64,000 nucleotides of DNA from Pseudomonas allokribbensis (lineage in GTDB: Bacteria > Pseudomonadota > Gammaproteobacteria > Pseudomonadales > Pseudomonadaceae), in the NCBI RefSeq assembly GCF_014863605.1, contig NZ_CP062252.1:3109001-3173000 (forward strand), written 5' to 3'. The notes beneath the pieces are model-generated. The model was not told the origin of the DNA. It made no database searches and saw only the letters and a program-made list of their open reading frames with translations. The position numbers were made by a program, and so were the translations under genes. Below are positions 16,975-26,520 of the stretch, piece after piece. Each line of letters begins with the position of its first letter. Positions within the stretch are counted from its first letter, which is position 1.

Positions 16975-18723
16975 TTATTGCTTGACGACTTCCTTCGGCG
17001 CTTCGTCGGGCTTTTTCGGCTTCATCAGGCTGAAGTCGATCAAGGCTCGCTGCTCACGTTCGTAAGGGTTGCCGATCAGCAGCGGACGCTGTTTGAAGCT
17101 GTCGCTGACCACGCTTTTGCTGCGGTCCAGTTCATCGAAGCTCAAACCCGCCAGGTCTGCCCAGGTGTGGATCAGGTGCGCACTGCTGTAAGGCCGGCTC
17201 AAGTCAGCGGCGAAACTCCAGTCGTGGTTTTCACGCCACTTCGGCGATGCCCACGCCATGAACGGAATGGTGTACATCGGCGCGGTCGGTTTGTTTTCGT
17301 TACGGCCCAGGGTGTTGTGGCCCACCGAGTCGAACACGTCTTCACCGTGGTCGGAGAGGTACAGCAGGAAGCCGTTCGGATCGGACTTGGCGTAGTCCTT
17401 GATCAGGCTCGAGACCACGAAGTCGTTGTACAGGACTGCGTTGTCATAGCTGTTGTAGGTCGGCACTTGGTCGTCACGCACACCGGCCGGCACGCCGTTG
17501 CGGTCCTGGAACTTGTCGAAGGTCGGTGGATAACGGTACTGGTAGCTCATGTGCGTGCCGAGCAGGTGCACAACGATCAGCTTGCGCGGTGCCGGATCGG
17601 TCAGAGCCTTGTTGAACGGCTCGATCACATCACCGTCGTATTGCGCGGCGTTCTGGTTGCGGTTGTTGTTCAGGTACACCTGCTCGTCGGCCTGTTCGGA
17701 GAAGGTCGTGAGCATGGTGTTGCGCTTGGTCATGGTCTGCTGGTTGGTGATCCAGAACGTCTTGTAGCCGGCCTGTTTCATCATGCTGACCAGCGACGGC
17801 GTGGACAGGTACAGATCCGGGTTCTCTTCGTCGGCGAAGGTCAACACCTGCTGCAGCGCCTCGATGGTGTATGGGCGCGGGGTGACGACGTTATCGAAGA
17901 CCGAGAGTTGATCCTTGAGCTTGTCCAGTTCCGGTGTGGTCTTGCGCTGATAGCCATAGAGGCTCATGCGCTGACGGTTGGTCGACTCGCCGATCACCAG
18001 CACCAGGGTCGCAGGCTGATTGGCGCCAGCGTCCTTGAGGTTGTGCAGCGGCGGGATCTTGCTCGCGCTGTCGAGCATGCCCTGCATTTCGCCCAGGGTC
18101 TCGAGGTAACGGTGGTAGGCCACGGCCATCTGCCAAGGCACGGCCGGTTCGATGCGGGTTTCGAACTTCTCGAAACCGCCGGCGAAGCTGCCGGTGCGCT
18201 GGGTCTGCTTGATCAGCGGATAACCGACCACCGCGATCAGAATCGCCATGGCTGCCACGAAGGCCCGGCCACGCGGCATGTAGACCGGACGCAGGCGGGT
18301 CCACAGGAAGTAGGCGAACGCCGTGTGAGCGAGGAACGCAGGGATCATCCACCAGGCAAAGTACTGGGTCATGTACTCGCCGGCTTCCGACACGTTCGAC
18401 TCGAACATGATGAAGATGACGCTCTGGGAGAACTCCTGCTGATAAATGAAGAAGTAACCCAGACTGGCCATCGAGCAGGCCCACAACACCACGCCGATCA
18501 AAGCGGCGAGCAGACGGGTGCGTTTGGGGAACAGCAGCATCGGTGCCAGCCACACCGCGCTCATCACAAACGCCTGGCGGAAGCCGGAGAATCCGGAGGT
18601 GCCGGTCAGCTGGATCAGCAGTTGAGTGATACCGGAGAAGTACCAGAAGAAAACAAACAGCCAGAGGAACCCGGCCCAGTCAAAACCTGCCGCAGCAGTT
18701 TTGCTGCGTTTGAACAATGCCAT
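16975..18723 (-). CDS. cptA: Phosphoethanolamine transferase CptA (core-LPS/lipid A modification)
   Basis: 582 residues: five N-terminal membrane segments (about residues 15-170) and a periplasmic alkaline-phosphatase-fold sulfatase domain. The catalytic nucleophile is Thr248 in VIGESTNRQRMSLYGY; zinc ligands are expected in HLLGTHMSYQYRYP and LYLSDHGEDVFD. Length and motifs match E. coli CptA, which adds phosphoethanolamine to heptose of the LPS core, rather than EptA. It acts at the periplasmic face of the inner membrane using phosphatidylethanolamine. Single gene with its own terminator. With lpxO at 46.6 kb the window holds two envelope-modifying enzymes. Confidence 0.85.
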   Translation of the reverse strand: MALFKRSKTAAAGFDWAGFLWLFVFFWYFSGITQLLIQLTGTSGFSGFRQAFVMSAVWLAPMLLFPKRTRLLAALIGVVLWACSMASLGYFFIYQQEFSQSVIFIMFESNVSEAGEYMTQYFAWWMIPAFLAHTAFAYFLWTRLRPVYMPRGRAFVAAMAILIAVVGYPLIKQTQRTGSFAGGFEKFETRIEPAVPWQMAVAYHRYLETLGEMQGMLDSASKIPPLHNLKDAGANQPATLVLVIGESTNRQRMSLYGYQRKTTPELDKLKDQLSVFDNVVTPRPYTIEALQQVLTFADEENPDLYLSTPSLVSMMKQAGYKTFWITNQQTMTKRNTMLTTFSEQADEQVYLNNNRNQNAAQYDGDVIEPFNKALTDPAPRKLIVVHLLGTHMSYQYRYPPTFDKFQDRNGVPAGVRDDQVPTYNSYDNAVLYNDFVVSSLIKDYAKSDPNGFLLYLSDHGEDVFDSVGHNTLGRNENKPTAPMYTIPFMAWASPKWRENHDWSFAADLSRPYSSAHLIHTWADLAGLSFDELDRSKSVVSDSFKQRPLLIGNPYEREQRALIDFSLMKPKKPDEAPKEVVKQ

Positions 18724-18936
18724 TCAGCACTCCAACTCGATCACCATTACCACCGCCGGGACGTTTCATGAACCAGAGCATGAAAACCGACGAACGGAAG
18801 CCGCGCGCAGACACGCACGACAGAATGGGCCGGAGTATCAACAAGCGAATGTGAAAACTTCGTTAGTTGCCGCAAATGGCAGAGAGCGGATCATGTCGGG
18901 AACAGCAGGGCAGCGGTTCCCGGATCAGGCGGGCGG

Positions 18937-19119
18937 TCAGGCGTGCGGGGAACGCTGTACGCGGGGCAGGGACTGCGGCTCAAGGCCCTGGGTCATCAGG
19001 CGCAATTGCGCCAACTCTTGTTTAAGCTGGTCGCGTTCGTCTTTCAACTGACGCAGTTCATCGCGACGGATCGTGACATACAGGGTTTGTGGCGGCATTG
19101 CTGTGTGTACTGTGCCCAT
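18937..19119 (-). CDS. Small DUF6026-like protein with a heptad-repeat helix
   Basis: 60 residues: MGTVHTAMPPQTLYVTIRRD followed by an ELRQLKDERDQLKQELAQL helix with Leu every seventh residue, which suggests a short coiled coil and dimerisation. GAGGTGA precedes the ATG. I recognise the opening from Pseudomonas proteins I believe are grouped as DUF6026. No function known. The flanking gaps (18724-18936 and 19120-19391) show no other gene. Confidence 0.65.
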   Translation of the reverse strand: MGTVHTAMPPQTLYVTIRRDELRQLKDERDQLKQELAQLRLMTQGLEPQSLPRVQRSPHA

Positions 19120-19391
19120 TGCTCACCTCGCAAATGGCGTGTCTCAACTGCAGGTCAGCCCCGGTTTCGAGCCTTGGCCTGCTATCGGCGCCGATTTTGG
19201 TTTCTTTTGCCCGCGAATGGAACTTTTTTATTTTTCATGGTCGTTGTGTCTTCGGCACGTTTCCCGACGTTATCAGTCTGGATCGGGCACAATGCCCGGA
19301 AACTTCACACCGACGCTCTGGACTAACCTCCATGAGAGCGTTGGGCTATAACCTTTGACACACTTTTATTTGTAGTAAGGAGCATCAGCAC

Positions 19392-20372
19392 ATGCAACTC
19401 GGGATTATTGGACTGGGCCGCATGGGCGGCAATATTGCACGGCGTCTGATGCTCAACGGTCACACCACCGTTGTTTACGACCGCAATACCGCCTTTGTCG
19501 ACACCCTGGCCGCCGAGGGCTCTACCGGAGTCGCCGATCTTCCTGCACTGGTCGCAGGCCTGGCCAAGCCGCGTGCCGTGTGGGTCATGCTGCCGGCCGG
19601 CGCGCCGACCGAAGACACCATCGAAACCCTGAGCACTCTGCTCGAGGCGGGCGACACCATCATCGATGGTGGCAACACCAACTATAAGGACGACATCCGC
19701 CGGGCCAAGACCCTGGCCGAGAAAGGCCTGCACTACATCGACGTCGGCACCTCCGGCGGCGTCTGGGGCCTGGAGCGTGGCTACTGCATGATGATCGGCG
19801 GCGATGCCGAGACCGTTAAGCGTCTGGACCCACTGTTCGCCGCTCTGGCGCCAGGCATGGGCGACATCCCGCGCACCAAGGACCGCAAGTCCGATGACTC
19901 GCGTGCCGAGCACGGCTACATCCATGCCGGTCCTGCCGGCGCCGGTCACTTCGTGAAGATGATCCACAACGGTATCGAGTACGGCATGATGGCGGCCTTC
20001 GCCGAAGGCTTCGACATCCTCAAGACCAAGTCCAGCGAGCGCCTGCCGGAAGATCAGCGTTTCGACCTGAACGTGGCCGACATCGCCGAAGTCTGGCGTC
20101 GTGGCAGCGTGGTGTCGTCGTGGTTGCTCGACCTGACCGCCGACGCCCTGGCCAGCGACCCGAAACTCGACGGTTTCTCGGGCTCCGTGGCTGACAGCGG
20201 CGAAGGCCAATGGACCATCGAAGCTGCAATGGAACAAGCGGTGCCGGTCCCGGTGCTGTCCAACTCGCTGTTCTCGCGCTACCGCTCCCGCGGCCAGGGC
20301 ACCTTCGGCGACAAGATCCTCTCGGCCCAGCGTTTCGGCTTCGGTGGCCACGTGGAGACGCCTAAGAAATGA
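19392..20372 (+). CDS. gntZ: 6-phosphogluconate dehydrogenase, decarboxylating (short GntZ/GndA type)
   Basis: 326 residues, the short form of the enzyme that oxidises 6-phosphogluconate to ribulose 5-phosphate and CO2. The Rossmann start [18 protein letters not shown], the substrate segment [21 protein letters not shown] and [15 protein letters not shown] are all present. Short-form enzymes tend to prefer NAD. AAGGAGC precedes the ATG. Its stop overlaps the zwf start (ATGA), giving a gntZ-zwf-HAD operon like the gntZ-zwfB pair of P. putida. E. coli Gnd is about 468 residues, so the symbol gnd is less exact. Confidence 0.9.
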   Translation: MQLGIIGLGRMGGNIARRLMLNGHTTVVYDRNTAFVDTLAAEGSTGVADLPALVAGLAKPRAVWVMLPAGAPTEDTIETLSTLLEAGDTIIDGGNTNYKDDIRRAKTLAEKGLHYIDVGTSGGVWGLERGYCMMIGGDAETVKRLDPLFAALAPGMGDIPRTKDRKSDDSRAEHGYIHAGPAGAGHFVKMIHNGIEYGMMAAFAEGFDILKTKSSERLPEDQRFDLNVADIAEVWRRGSVVSSWLLDLTADALASDPKLDGFSGSVADSGEGQWTIEAAMEQAVPVPVLSNSLFSRYRSRGQGTFGDKILSAQRFGFGGHVETPKK

Positions 20373-21892
20373 CCCATACGATCCGCAGGAAATCCAAGGC
20401 AGACCCCGCGCCACCGACCACGCTGTTTCTGTTCGGCGCCCACGGTGATCTGGTCAAGCGCCTGCTCATGCCGGCGCTGTACAACCTGAGTCGCGACGGC
20501 CTGCTGGATGATGGCCTGCGGATCGTCGGCGTTGACCACAACGCCATCACGGATGAAGCCTTCGCCAAAAAGCTCGAAGACTTCATCCGCACCGAAGTGG
20601 CGGCGAAGGTCGGCAAGGGCGATCAGATACTTGATCCGGCCTTGTGGGCCAAGCTCGCCAAAGGTATCAGCTACGTCCAGGGCGACTTCCTGGACGACAG
20701 CACTTATTCCGCGCTGGCGGCGAAAATCGCCGACAGCGGCACCGGCAACGCGGTGTTCTATCTGGCCACCGCGCCGCGTTTCTTCAGCGAAGTGGTGCGC
20801 CGTCTCGGCAGCGCCGGTTTGCTGGAAGAAAACCCCGAAGCATTCAGAAGGGTGGTGATCGAAAAACCGTTCGGCTCCGACCTGCAGACCGCCGAGGCGT
20901 TGAACGCCTGCCTGCTCAAGGTCATGTCGGAAAAGCAGATCTACCGGATCGATCACTATCTGGGCAAGGAAACCGTGCAGAACATTCTGGTCAGCCGGTT
21001 CTCCAACAGCCTGTTCGAAGCGTTCTGGAACAATCACTACATCGACCACGTGCAGATCACCGCCGCCGAAACCGTTGGCGTCGAGACCCGTGGCAGTTTT
21101 TACGAACACACCGGCGCCTTGCGGGACATGGTGCCCAATCACCTGTTCCAGTTGCTGGCGATGGTGGCAATGGAGCCACCGGCCGCGTTCGGCGCCGATG
21201 CGGTGCGGGGCGAGAAGGCCAAGGTGGTCGGGGCGATCCGCCCGTGGACCACTGAAGAGGCGCGGGCCAACTCGGTGCGCGGTCAGTACAGCGCTGGCGA
21301 GATCGACGGCAAGCCGCTGGCCGGCTATCGCGAAGAAGCCAACGTCTCGCCTGAAAGCAGCACCGAAACCTACGTGGCGCTCAAGGTGATGATCGACAAC
21401 TGGCGCTGGGTGGGCGTGCCGTTCTACCTGCGCACCGGCAAGCGCATGAGCGTGCGCGACACCGAGATCGTCATCTGCTTCAAACCGGCGCCGTATGCGC
21501 AGTTCCGTGACACCGAGGTCGACGAGTTGCAGCCGACCTACCTGCGCATCCAGATCCAGCCCAACGAAGGCATGTGGTTCGACCTGCTGGCCAAACGGCC
21601 GGGGCCGGCGCTGAACATGGCCAACATCGAGCTGGGTTTCGCCTACAAGGATTTCTTCGAAATGCAGCCGTCCACCGGCTACGAAACCCTGATCTACGAC
21701 TGCCTGACCGGTGACCAGACGCTGTTCCAGCGCGCCGACAACATCGAGAACGGCTGGCGTGCGGTGCAACCGTTCCTCGATGCCTGGCAACAGGACGCGA
21801 GCGTGCAGAGTTATGCCGCGGGCGAAGACGGGCCTCAGGCTGCCGATGATCTGCTGACTCGCGATGGTCGCGTCTGGCATGGTCTCGGATGA
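20369..21892 (+). CDS. zwf: Glucose-6-phosphate 1-dehydrogenase
   Basis: 507 residues. The family signature [19 protein letters not shown] (about residues 192-210) contains the catalytic His-Tyr-Leu-Gly-Lys, and the N-terminal nucleotide-binding loop [17 protein letters not shown] is present. It oxidises glucose 6-phosphate to 6-phosphogluconolactone. The gene overlaps gntZ by four bases and the HAD gene by four, so translation is coupled. The neighbourhood matches the zwfB locus of P. putida rather than the main zwf-pgl-eda locus, so this is probably a second isozyme with its own regulation. Confidence 0.92.
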   Translation: MTHTIRRKSKADPAPPTTLFLFGAHGDLVKRLLMPALYNLSRDGLLDDGLRIVGVDHNAITDEAFAKKLEDFIRTEVAAKVGKGDQILDPALWAKLAKGISYVQGDFLDDSTYSALAAKIADSGTGNAVFYLATAPRFFSEVVRRLGSAGLLEENPEAFRRVVIEKPFGSDLQTAEALNACLLKVMSEKQIYRIDHYLGKETVQNILVSRFSNSLFEAFWNNHYIDHVQITAAETVGVETRGSFYEHTGALRDMVPNHLFQLLAMVAMEPPAAFGADAVRGEKAKVVGAIRPWTTEEARANSVRGQYSAGEIDGKPLAGYREEANVSPESSTETYVALKVMIDNWRWVGVPFYLRTGKRMSVRDTEIVICFKPAPYAQFRDTEVDELQPTYLRIQIQPNEGMWFDLLAKRPGPALNMANIELGFAYKDFFEMQPSTGYETLIYDCLTGDQTLFQRADNIENGWRAVQPFLDAWQQDASVQSYAAGEDGPQAADDLLTRDGRVWHGLG

Positions 21893-22698
21893 GTGAGCCG
21901 ATCCGTTTTCTGTTGAGCGACATGGACGGCACGCTGTTGCTGCCCGATCACAGTCTGAGCCAGCGCACCATTGATGCCGTTCGTGCGCTGCGTGAGGCGG
22001 GCGTGTTGTTCAGCCTCGCCACCGGGCGCCCGCCCAAAGCCATGTTGCAGCAGATCGAAGCCTTGGGCGTCGATCTGCCGACCGCCGCCTTCAACGGCGG
22101 CACGATCGTCAACCCGGACGGCAGCATTCTGGTCGCACATTACCTGCCAGCCACAGCGGCACTTACGGCACTGGCGTTGTTTGCCGATCAGCCGGAGGTC
22201 GAGATCTGGGTGTTCAGTGGTGGTGACTGGCTGCTCAAGGATCCGCACGGGCCGATGGTTCCTCGCGAACAGCATGGCCTCGGTTATCCGCCGGTGGTGG
22301 TCGACAGTTTCGAGCCGTATCTGGAGCGCATCGACAAGATCGTGGCGACCAGCAACAACACCGGACTGTTGATCGAACTGGAGGCACGTTTGCTGGCGAA
22401 GGTCGAGGGCATGGCGCAGGTGTCGCGTTCGCAACCGGTGTATCTGGACGTGACGGCACTCGACGCCAACAAGGGCGCGGCTCTGGCAACTATTGCTGCC
22501 CATCTGGGCGTTCCGCTGGCGCAGACTGCAGTGATTGGCGATGGCGGCAACGATCCGGCGATGTTCCATGTCGCCGGTCTGTCGATCGCCATGGGTCAGG
22601 CAGAGGATGCGGTGAAGCGTCAGGCGGACGTGGTGACCGGGCCGAACACCGAGGACGGTGTGGCGCAGGCCATCGAGAAATACATGTTGCCGCGCTGA
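21889..22698 (+). CDS. Cof-type HAD-superfamily sugar-phosphate phosphatase
   Basis: 269 residues. HAD motif I is DMDGTLL (Asp11 and Asp13), the cap region is the C2B type, and the final motif GDGGNDPAMFHVAG with NKGAALATIAAHLG identifies a Cof-type hydrolase. These remove phosphate from sugar phosphates, FMN or related compounds. Being the third gene of a pentose-phosphate operon with ATGA overlap, a sugar-phosphate or overflow substrate is plausible. Confidence 0.85.
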   Translation: MSEPIRFLLSDMDGTLLLPDHSLSQRTIDAVRALREAGVLFSLATGRPPKAMLQQIEALGVDLPTAAFNGGTIVNPDGSILVAHYLPATAALTALALFADQPEVEIWVFSGGDWLLKDPHGPMVPREQHGLGYPPVVVDSFEPYLERIDKIVATSNNTGLLIELEARLLAKVEGMAQVSRSQPVYLDVTALDANKGAALATIAAHLGVPLAQTAVIGDGGNDPAMFHVAGLSIAMGQAEDAVKRQADVVTGPNTEDGVAQAIEKYMLPR

Positions 22699-22707
22699 TC
22701 GATGCAT

Positions 22708-22743
22708 AAAAAAAACGGGAGCCCAAGGGCTCCCGTTGTTGTT
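22708..22743. terminator. Bidirectional terminator between HAD gene and nhaB
   Basis: Stem ACGGGAGCC / GGCTCCCGT with a CAAG loop, A tract on the left and a T-rich right flank, between convergent genes. Confidence 0.85.
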
Positions 22744-22744
22744 T

Positions 22745-24247
22745 CTACAGCCAGTAACTCACGGCATACCAGCCCAGCAAACCCATCACCACGGTGTAGG
22801 GCAACGCCATCCACACCATTCGCCCGTAGGACAACCGCACCAGCGGTGCAATCGCCGACGTCAGCAGAAACAGAAACGCAGCCTGACCATTGGGCGTCGC
22901 CACGCTCGGCAGATTGGTGCCGGTGTTGATCGCGATGGCCAGCGTCTCGAAGTGTTCACGGCTCATATGGCCGGACAGGAACGCCTGTTTGACCTCGGTG
23001 ATGTAGATCGTCGCCACGAACACGTTGTCACTGATCGCCGACAACAGACCGTTGGCGATGAACAGCATCCCCGGTTGCTGCTCGGCGGGCAATGCCAGCA
23101 CCCACTGAATCAGCGGCACGAACAGTTGCTGATCATGGATCACCGCCACCACGGCAAAAAACACCACCAGCAAGGCTGTAAACGGCATGGCGTCCTTGAA
23201 CGCGCTGCCCAGTCGATGCTCGTCAGTGATGCCGGTGAAAGCGGTGATCAGCACAATGACCATCAAACCGATCAGGCCCACTTCGGCGATGTGGAACGCC
23301 AGCCCGGCAATCAGGATCAATGCGGCTACGCCCTGTACCAGCAGCGCGGCACGTTGACGCGGCGTCCGCTCGGCGTCGTCTTCGCTTGCGTAGTTGGCGA
23401 GAACGGCGCGGACGTTGTCCGGCAGCAAGGTGCCGTAGCCGAACCAGCGCAGCTTCTCCAGCAACATACAGGTCAACAGACCGGCCACCAGCACTGGCAG
23501 GGAAACCGGCGCGACCTTGAGGAAAAACTCGGCGAAGTGCCAACCCATCTCATGGCCGATCAGCAGGTTCTGCGGCTCGCCAACCAGCGTGCAGACGCCG
23601 CCCAGCGCAGTGCCGACGGCGCCATGCATCAGCAGACTGCGCAGGAACGCGCGAAATTGCTCCAGATCTTCGTGATGCAGCTTGGGCAGGTGTTGGTCGT
23701 CGCTGAATTCGCTGTCCTGACGCGGATCGTTGCCGGAGGCGACCCGGTGGTAGACCGAATAGAAACCGACGGCGGCGCTGATGATCACGGCGGTCACGGT
23801 CAGTGCGTCGAGAAAGGCCGAAAGAAACGCCGACAAGAAGCAGAACATCAGCGCCAGCAGCATCTTCGAACGCACGCCGAGCAGCAGGCGCGAGAACAGA
23901 AACAGCAGCAGATCCTTCATGAAGTAGATGCCGGCGACCATGAACATCAGCAGCAGAATCACCGGAAAATTGTGCTGCAACTCTTCGTACAGCGCCTGGG
24001 GCGTGGTCATCTTCAACAGCAGCGCTTCGATCAGCAGCAAGCCGCCAGGCATCAGCGGATAGCACTTGAGCGCCATGGCCAGGGTGAAAATGAATTCGAT
24101 CACCAACAGCCAGCCTGCGGCGACAGGACCTGCCGACCACAGCACCACGGCGTTGAGAATCAGGAACCCGACGATGCACGCCTTGTACCAGCGGGGCGAA
24201 TGCCCGAGAAAGTTGTGCGCGAACGCCTGGGCCATCGAACCGGACAT
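22745..24247 (-). CDS. nhaB: Na+/H+ antiporter NhaB
   Basis: 500 residues with about 12 membrane segments. The start [20 protein letters not shown] and the segments [40 protein letters not shown] and [20 protein letters not shown] are those of NhaB, an inner-membrane sodium-proton antiporter active at neutral to alkaline pH and in sodium tolerance. AAGGAG precedes the ATG. Single gene with a terminator shared with the convergent HAD gene. Length equals typical Pseudomonas NhaB. Confidence 0.93.
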   Translation of the reverse strand: MSGSMAQAFAHNFLGHSPRWYKACIVGFLILNAVVLWSAGPVAAGWLLVIEFIFTLAMALKCYPLMPGGLLLIEALLLKMTTPQALYEELQHNFPVILLLMFMVAGIYFMKDLLLFLFSRLLLGVRSKMLLALMFCFLSAFLSAFLDALTVTAVIISAAVGFYSVYHRVASGNDPRQDSEFSDDQHLPKLHHEDLEQFRAFLRSLLMHGAVGTALGGVCTLVGEPQNLLIGHEMGWHFAEFFLKVAPVSLPVLVAGLLTCMLLEKLRWFGYGTLLPDNVRAVLANYASEDDAERTPRQRAALLVQGVAALILIAGLAFHIAEVGLIGLMVIVLITAFTGITDEHRLGSAFKDAMPFTALLVVFFAVVAVIHDQQLFVPLIQWVLALPAEQQPGMLFIANGLLSAISDNVFVATIYITEVKQAFLSGHMSREHFETLAIAINTGTNLPSVATPNGQAAFLFLLTSAIAPLVRLSYGRMVWMALPYTVVMGLLGWYAVSYWL

Positions 24248-24337
24248 CGGTTGCTCCTTGCTTTAAGAAGCGCGCAAGTTGCCGTAAGCGTTGAGCAAGA
24301 TCAAGCGCAGGAGGTTTCGATTTCCGGATTTGCCGTT

Positions 24338-25627
24338 TTATGGGTTCAGATAACGCACCACCACGGCGCGGTAGTTGCCATCCAGTGAATAACCGCCGAC
24401 CAGAATTCCACCGTGCGGTTGCAGTGCCAGCGATGTGGCGGTGTCGAGACTGCGGCCCAGTCGCGTACGCAGCCAGCCGTGACCGGCACCGAAACTTTGG
24501 TCGAGACGACCGTCGGTCAGATAGCGGGCGACGATGAAATCAGCCTCGACCCCGCCAATCGTCGCGCCTGCCGCGATGAGTCGACCGTCCGGCATGTGTT
24601 GCGCAGCACTCCACTGGCAACCGCTGGGACCGATGTCCAGCAGGTTGGGCTGACCGTTGTTGCAGTGCAGGTCTGGGCGACCATTGCTGTGGATTGACAG
24701 CGCCATGCACCGGATCGGGTCGCGGCTGCTGCCAAAGCAATGCAAACGGTCCATGGACTGGATGACCTGATTGACCAGTGCACTGTGCCCCTGGGCCTTG
24801 AAGGCCAGGAATCCGTCCAGTGCAAAGCGTTCGTCGAGCTGCCCGTCCGGCAGGTAACGTGCGAGCAGGCCTTCCTGGGGGAAGTCGATCGCACCGGCCA
24901 CCACGATTCGCCCGTCTTCCTGCAGCAACAAGCCCCCCAGCCAGGTGTTGAGCAGCAGGTGCCGGACCATCACAAAACCTCGACCATTGAAGGTTTCGTC
25001 AAGATTACCGGTGGGCGTGACGCGGATCAGCATGCCGACATGGTCGGCCAAAGAGCAGTGGTGGTTGGCAATCAACAGAATATGTCCATCATTCTGGACG
25101 GCGAAATCGCAGGCTTCTGCCCCCGGAACGCCAGGCGGCAGCCAGGTGTCGCGGGTGCCCATGGACAGATCGCCGGGCAGGCGAATGATTTTTCGGCCGT
25201 TGTCACCGAAGTCCAGGGCGGGTCGGCCGTGCGCATCGAACAGCGCCAGGGCGGGCAACGTGCGATGTTCGGATTCGTAATGCAGACCTGCCAGCAGGAT
25301 TCGCCCGTCAGGCAAGACCTGGAGCTTGCTGCCCGTGGCTTCGAAGCCGGAGGTGAACTGGCCGATCACGCTGCCCTGAAAGCCGAAGCCAAGATCCGCT
25401 GAGCCATCATCCAGTAGACGCGCCAGGCCGAAACGGCTGCCTTGAGGGGTGACGACCTTGGCGGCGACCAGGATGCGACCTTGCGGGTCGAGCGCTACGT
25501 GTTGAGTCAGGCTGGACGTGCTGCCGGCAAAATAAACCTGAGCCACGCCGTTATTGGCAAATGTCTTGTCGAGTTGTCCGGCGTTATTCGCTAGCGCCGG
25601 GAGCGCAATAGCGGTCTGGGTTGACAT
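24338..25627 (-). CDS. Delta-60 repeat beta-propeller protein
   Basis: 429 residues built of repeats of the delta-60 type: LDKTFANNGV, DPQGRILVAAK, LPDGRILLAGL, LDETFNGRGFV, QEDGRIVVAGA, LDERFALDGFL, MPDGRLIAAGA, LDQSFGAGHG, about seven in all. Each pairs an L-D-x-x-F turn with a D-G-R-I-x-V-A-G strand, which builds a propeller blade. AAGGAG precedes the ATG at 25627. No clear Sec signal peptide is visible; the start MSTQTAIALPALANNAGQ is uncharged. Such proteins occur in pseudomonads next to adhesion or secretion genes, but the role is unknown. Confidence 0.75.
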   Translation of the reverse strand: MSTQTAIALPALANNAGQLDKTFANNGVAQVYFAGSTSSLTQHVALDPQGRILVAAKVVTPQGSRFGLARLLDDGSADLGFGFQGSVIGQFTSGFEATGSKLQVLPDGRILLAGLHYESEHRTLPALALFDAHGRPALDFGDNGRKIIRLPGDLSMGTRDTWLPPGVPGAEACDFAVQNDGHILLIANHHCSLADHVGMLIRVTPTGNLDETFNGRGFVMVRHLLLNTWLGGLLLQEDGRIVVAGAIDFPQEGLLARYLPDGQLDERFALDGFLAFKAQGHSALVNQVIQSMDRLHCFGSSRDPIRCMALSIHSNGRPDLHCNNGQPNLLDIGPSGCQWSAAQHMPDGRLIAAGATIGGVEADFIVARYLTDGRLDQSFGAGHGWLRTRLGRSLDTATSLALQPHGGILVGGYSLDGNYRAVVVRYLNP

Positions 25628-25867
25628 GCATGCTTCTCCTTGCGAGTTGACCGATACCCGGGAGCCGGGTTGGCAACTGCATGAGCGAAACATTCAATCC
25701 CTGTAGACGCACAAGTACAACTGACAGAACTAACAGGTGGAGGGTCGTACTGTGCCAGAACAGTGTCTTTTGGAACCAGTCGCAAGCCTGCCAAGCATTC
25801 AGGTGCGAAAGTATTTGGGGAAGTTGTACGCGCAGGCTGAAGTTTAAAAAGATTCAGCAACTAACAG

Positions 25868-25905
25868 AAAAGGGCGGATGGCTCGAAAACCATCCGCATC
25901 GCCCT
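25868..25905 (-). terminator. Terminator of the 88-residue protein gene
   Basis: Inner stem GGATGG / CCATCC with outer GGGC / GCCC pairing; followed on the minus strand by TTTTCTG. Located directly after the minus-strand gene at 25910. Confidence 0.65.
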
Positions 25906-25909
25906 CGAA

Positions 25910-26176
25910 TCAGTGCGGCATCGACCAGGATTGCAGTGCGTAACCCTCGTCGCTCAGTTCAGCGCGAGCCTGTTGCAACAGGTATTCAAGTTGAGCTGGA
26001 TCGGAATAGGCACTGCTTGGAATGCGGGTGCGACCAATCTGCGAGTTGGTGCGGTCGATAACGGTCAGGCTCAGTTCGCCATTGCCGTCTTGTGGGGCCC
26101 AGGCCACGCATTGGAAAGGTTTAAATGCGTGGTTGGCAATCAAAAGAGCTTCGTTGATACGGAGCGGGGCGGTCAT
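25910..26176 (-). CDS. Small conserved hypothetical protein
   Basis: 88 residues, soluble, no signal peptide, beginning MTAPLRINEALLIANHAFKP and ending QSWSMPH. A GAGAGAAGA stretch lies before the ATG and a hairpin terminator follows, so it is a plausible single-gene unit. The composition (mixed alpha/beta, with a helix DPAQLEYLLQQARAELSDEG) is normal for a folded protein. I do not recognise a named family. The 344-base gap to the right (26177-26520) is AT-richer and holds only regulatory signals for the next gene. Confidence 0.65.
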   Translation of the reverse strand: MTAPLRINEALLIANHAFKPFQCVAWAPQDGNGELSLTVIDRTNSQIGRTRIPSSAYSDPAQLEYLLQQARAELSDEGYALQSWSMPH

Positions 26177-26470
26177 GGGGTCTTCTCTCTATAGTGCCCA
26201 ATCAAGTGATGTGCCGTCGGTTGGGCTTACCGTTCGGCGAGTTACTTGTACTGATGCACGCAACCCGCTGGCGGGTCACACCGAATTTGAAGAAATTTCG
26301 ACTTTCTTACATACAATCAGTCATCCGACAGTTTTTGAAAGCCTGGTGAAAGATTCAAGTCGATAGCTAACTAATAAAGCAGCTTCTTATAACTGCTTCC
26401 CTTGTACATCTATAAGCAATCGATACAAGGCGCCGTCAAATTCTTGCTAATGTTACAGCCAGGTCTGCCA

Positions 26471-26501
26471 AATGACTGTTTTTACAATCATTTCCTATAA
26501 T
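26471..26501 (+). promoter_or_regulatory. Candidate promoter with overlapping inverted repeat, enhancer-binding regulator gene
   Basis: A consensus TATAAT at 26496-26501 is preceded by ATGACT (26472-26477) at 18 bases. The -35 lies inside the inverted repeat AATGACTG-N6-CAATCATT (26471-26492; one mismatch), a likely operator. A perfect palindrome TTGGCGCCAA (26502-26511) follows just before AAGGAACAGTC and the start codon, leaving a very short untranslated leader. Confidence 0.5.
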
Positions 26502-26520
26502 TTGGCGCCAAGGAACAGTC

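Noticed and set aside
16942..18771. A 609-codon plus-strand frame opposite cptA
   Set aside because: Antisense shadow of a clear phosphoethanolamine transferase gene.
19323..20414. A 363-codon minus-strand frame opposite gntZ
   Set aside because: Antisense shadow of the 6-phosphogluconate dehydrogenase gene.
20279..21880. A 533-codon minus-strand frame opposite zwf
   Set aside because: Antisense shadow; zwf has full family motifs and coupled neighbours.
22658..24388. A 576-codon plus-strand frame opposite nhaB
   Set aside because: Gln/His-rich reverse-complement artefact of a membrane-protein gene; nhaB is unmistakable.
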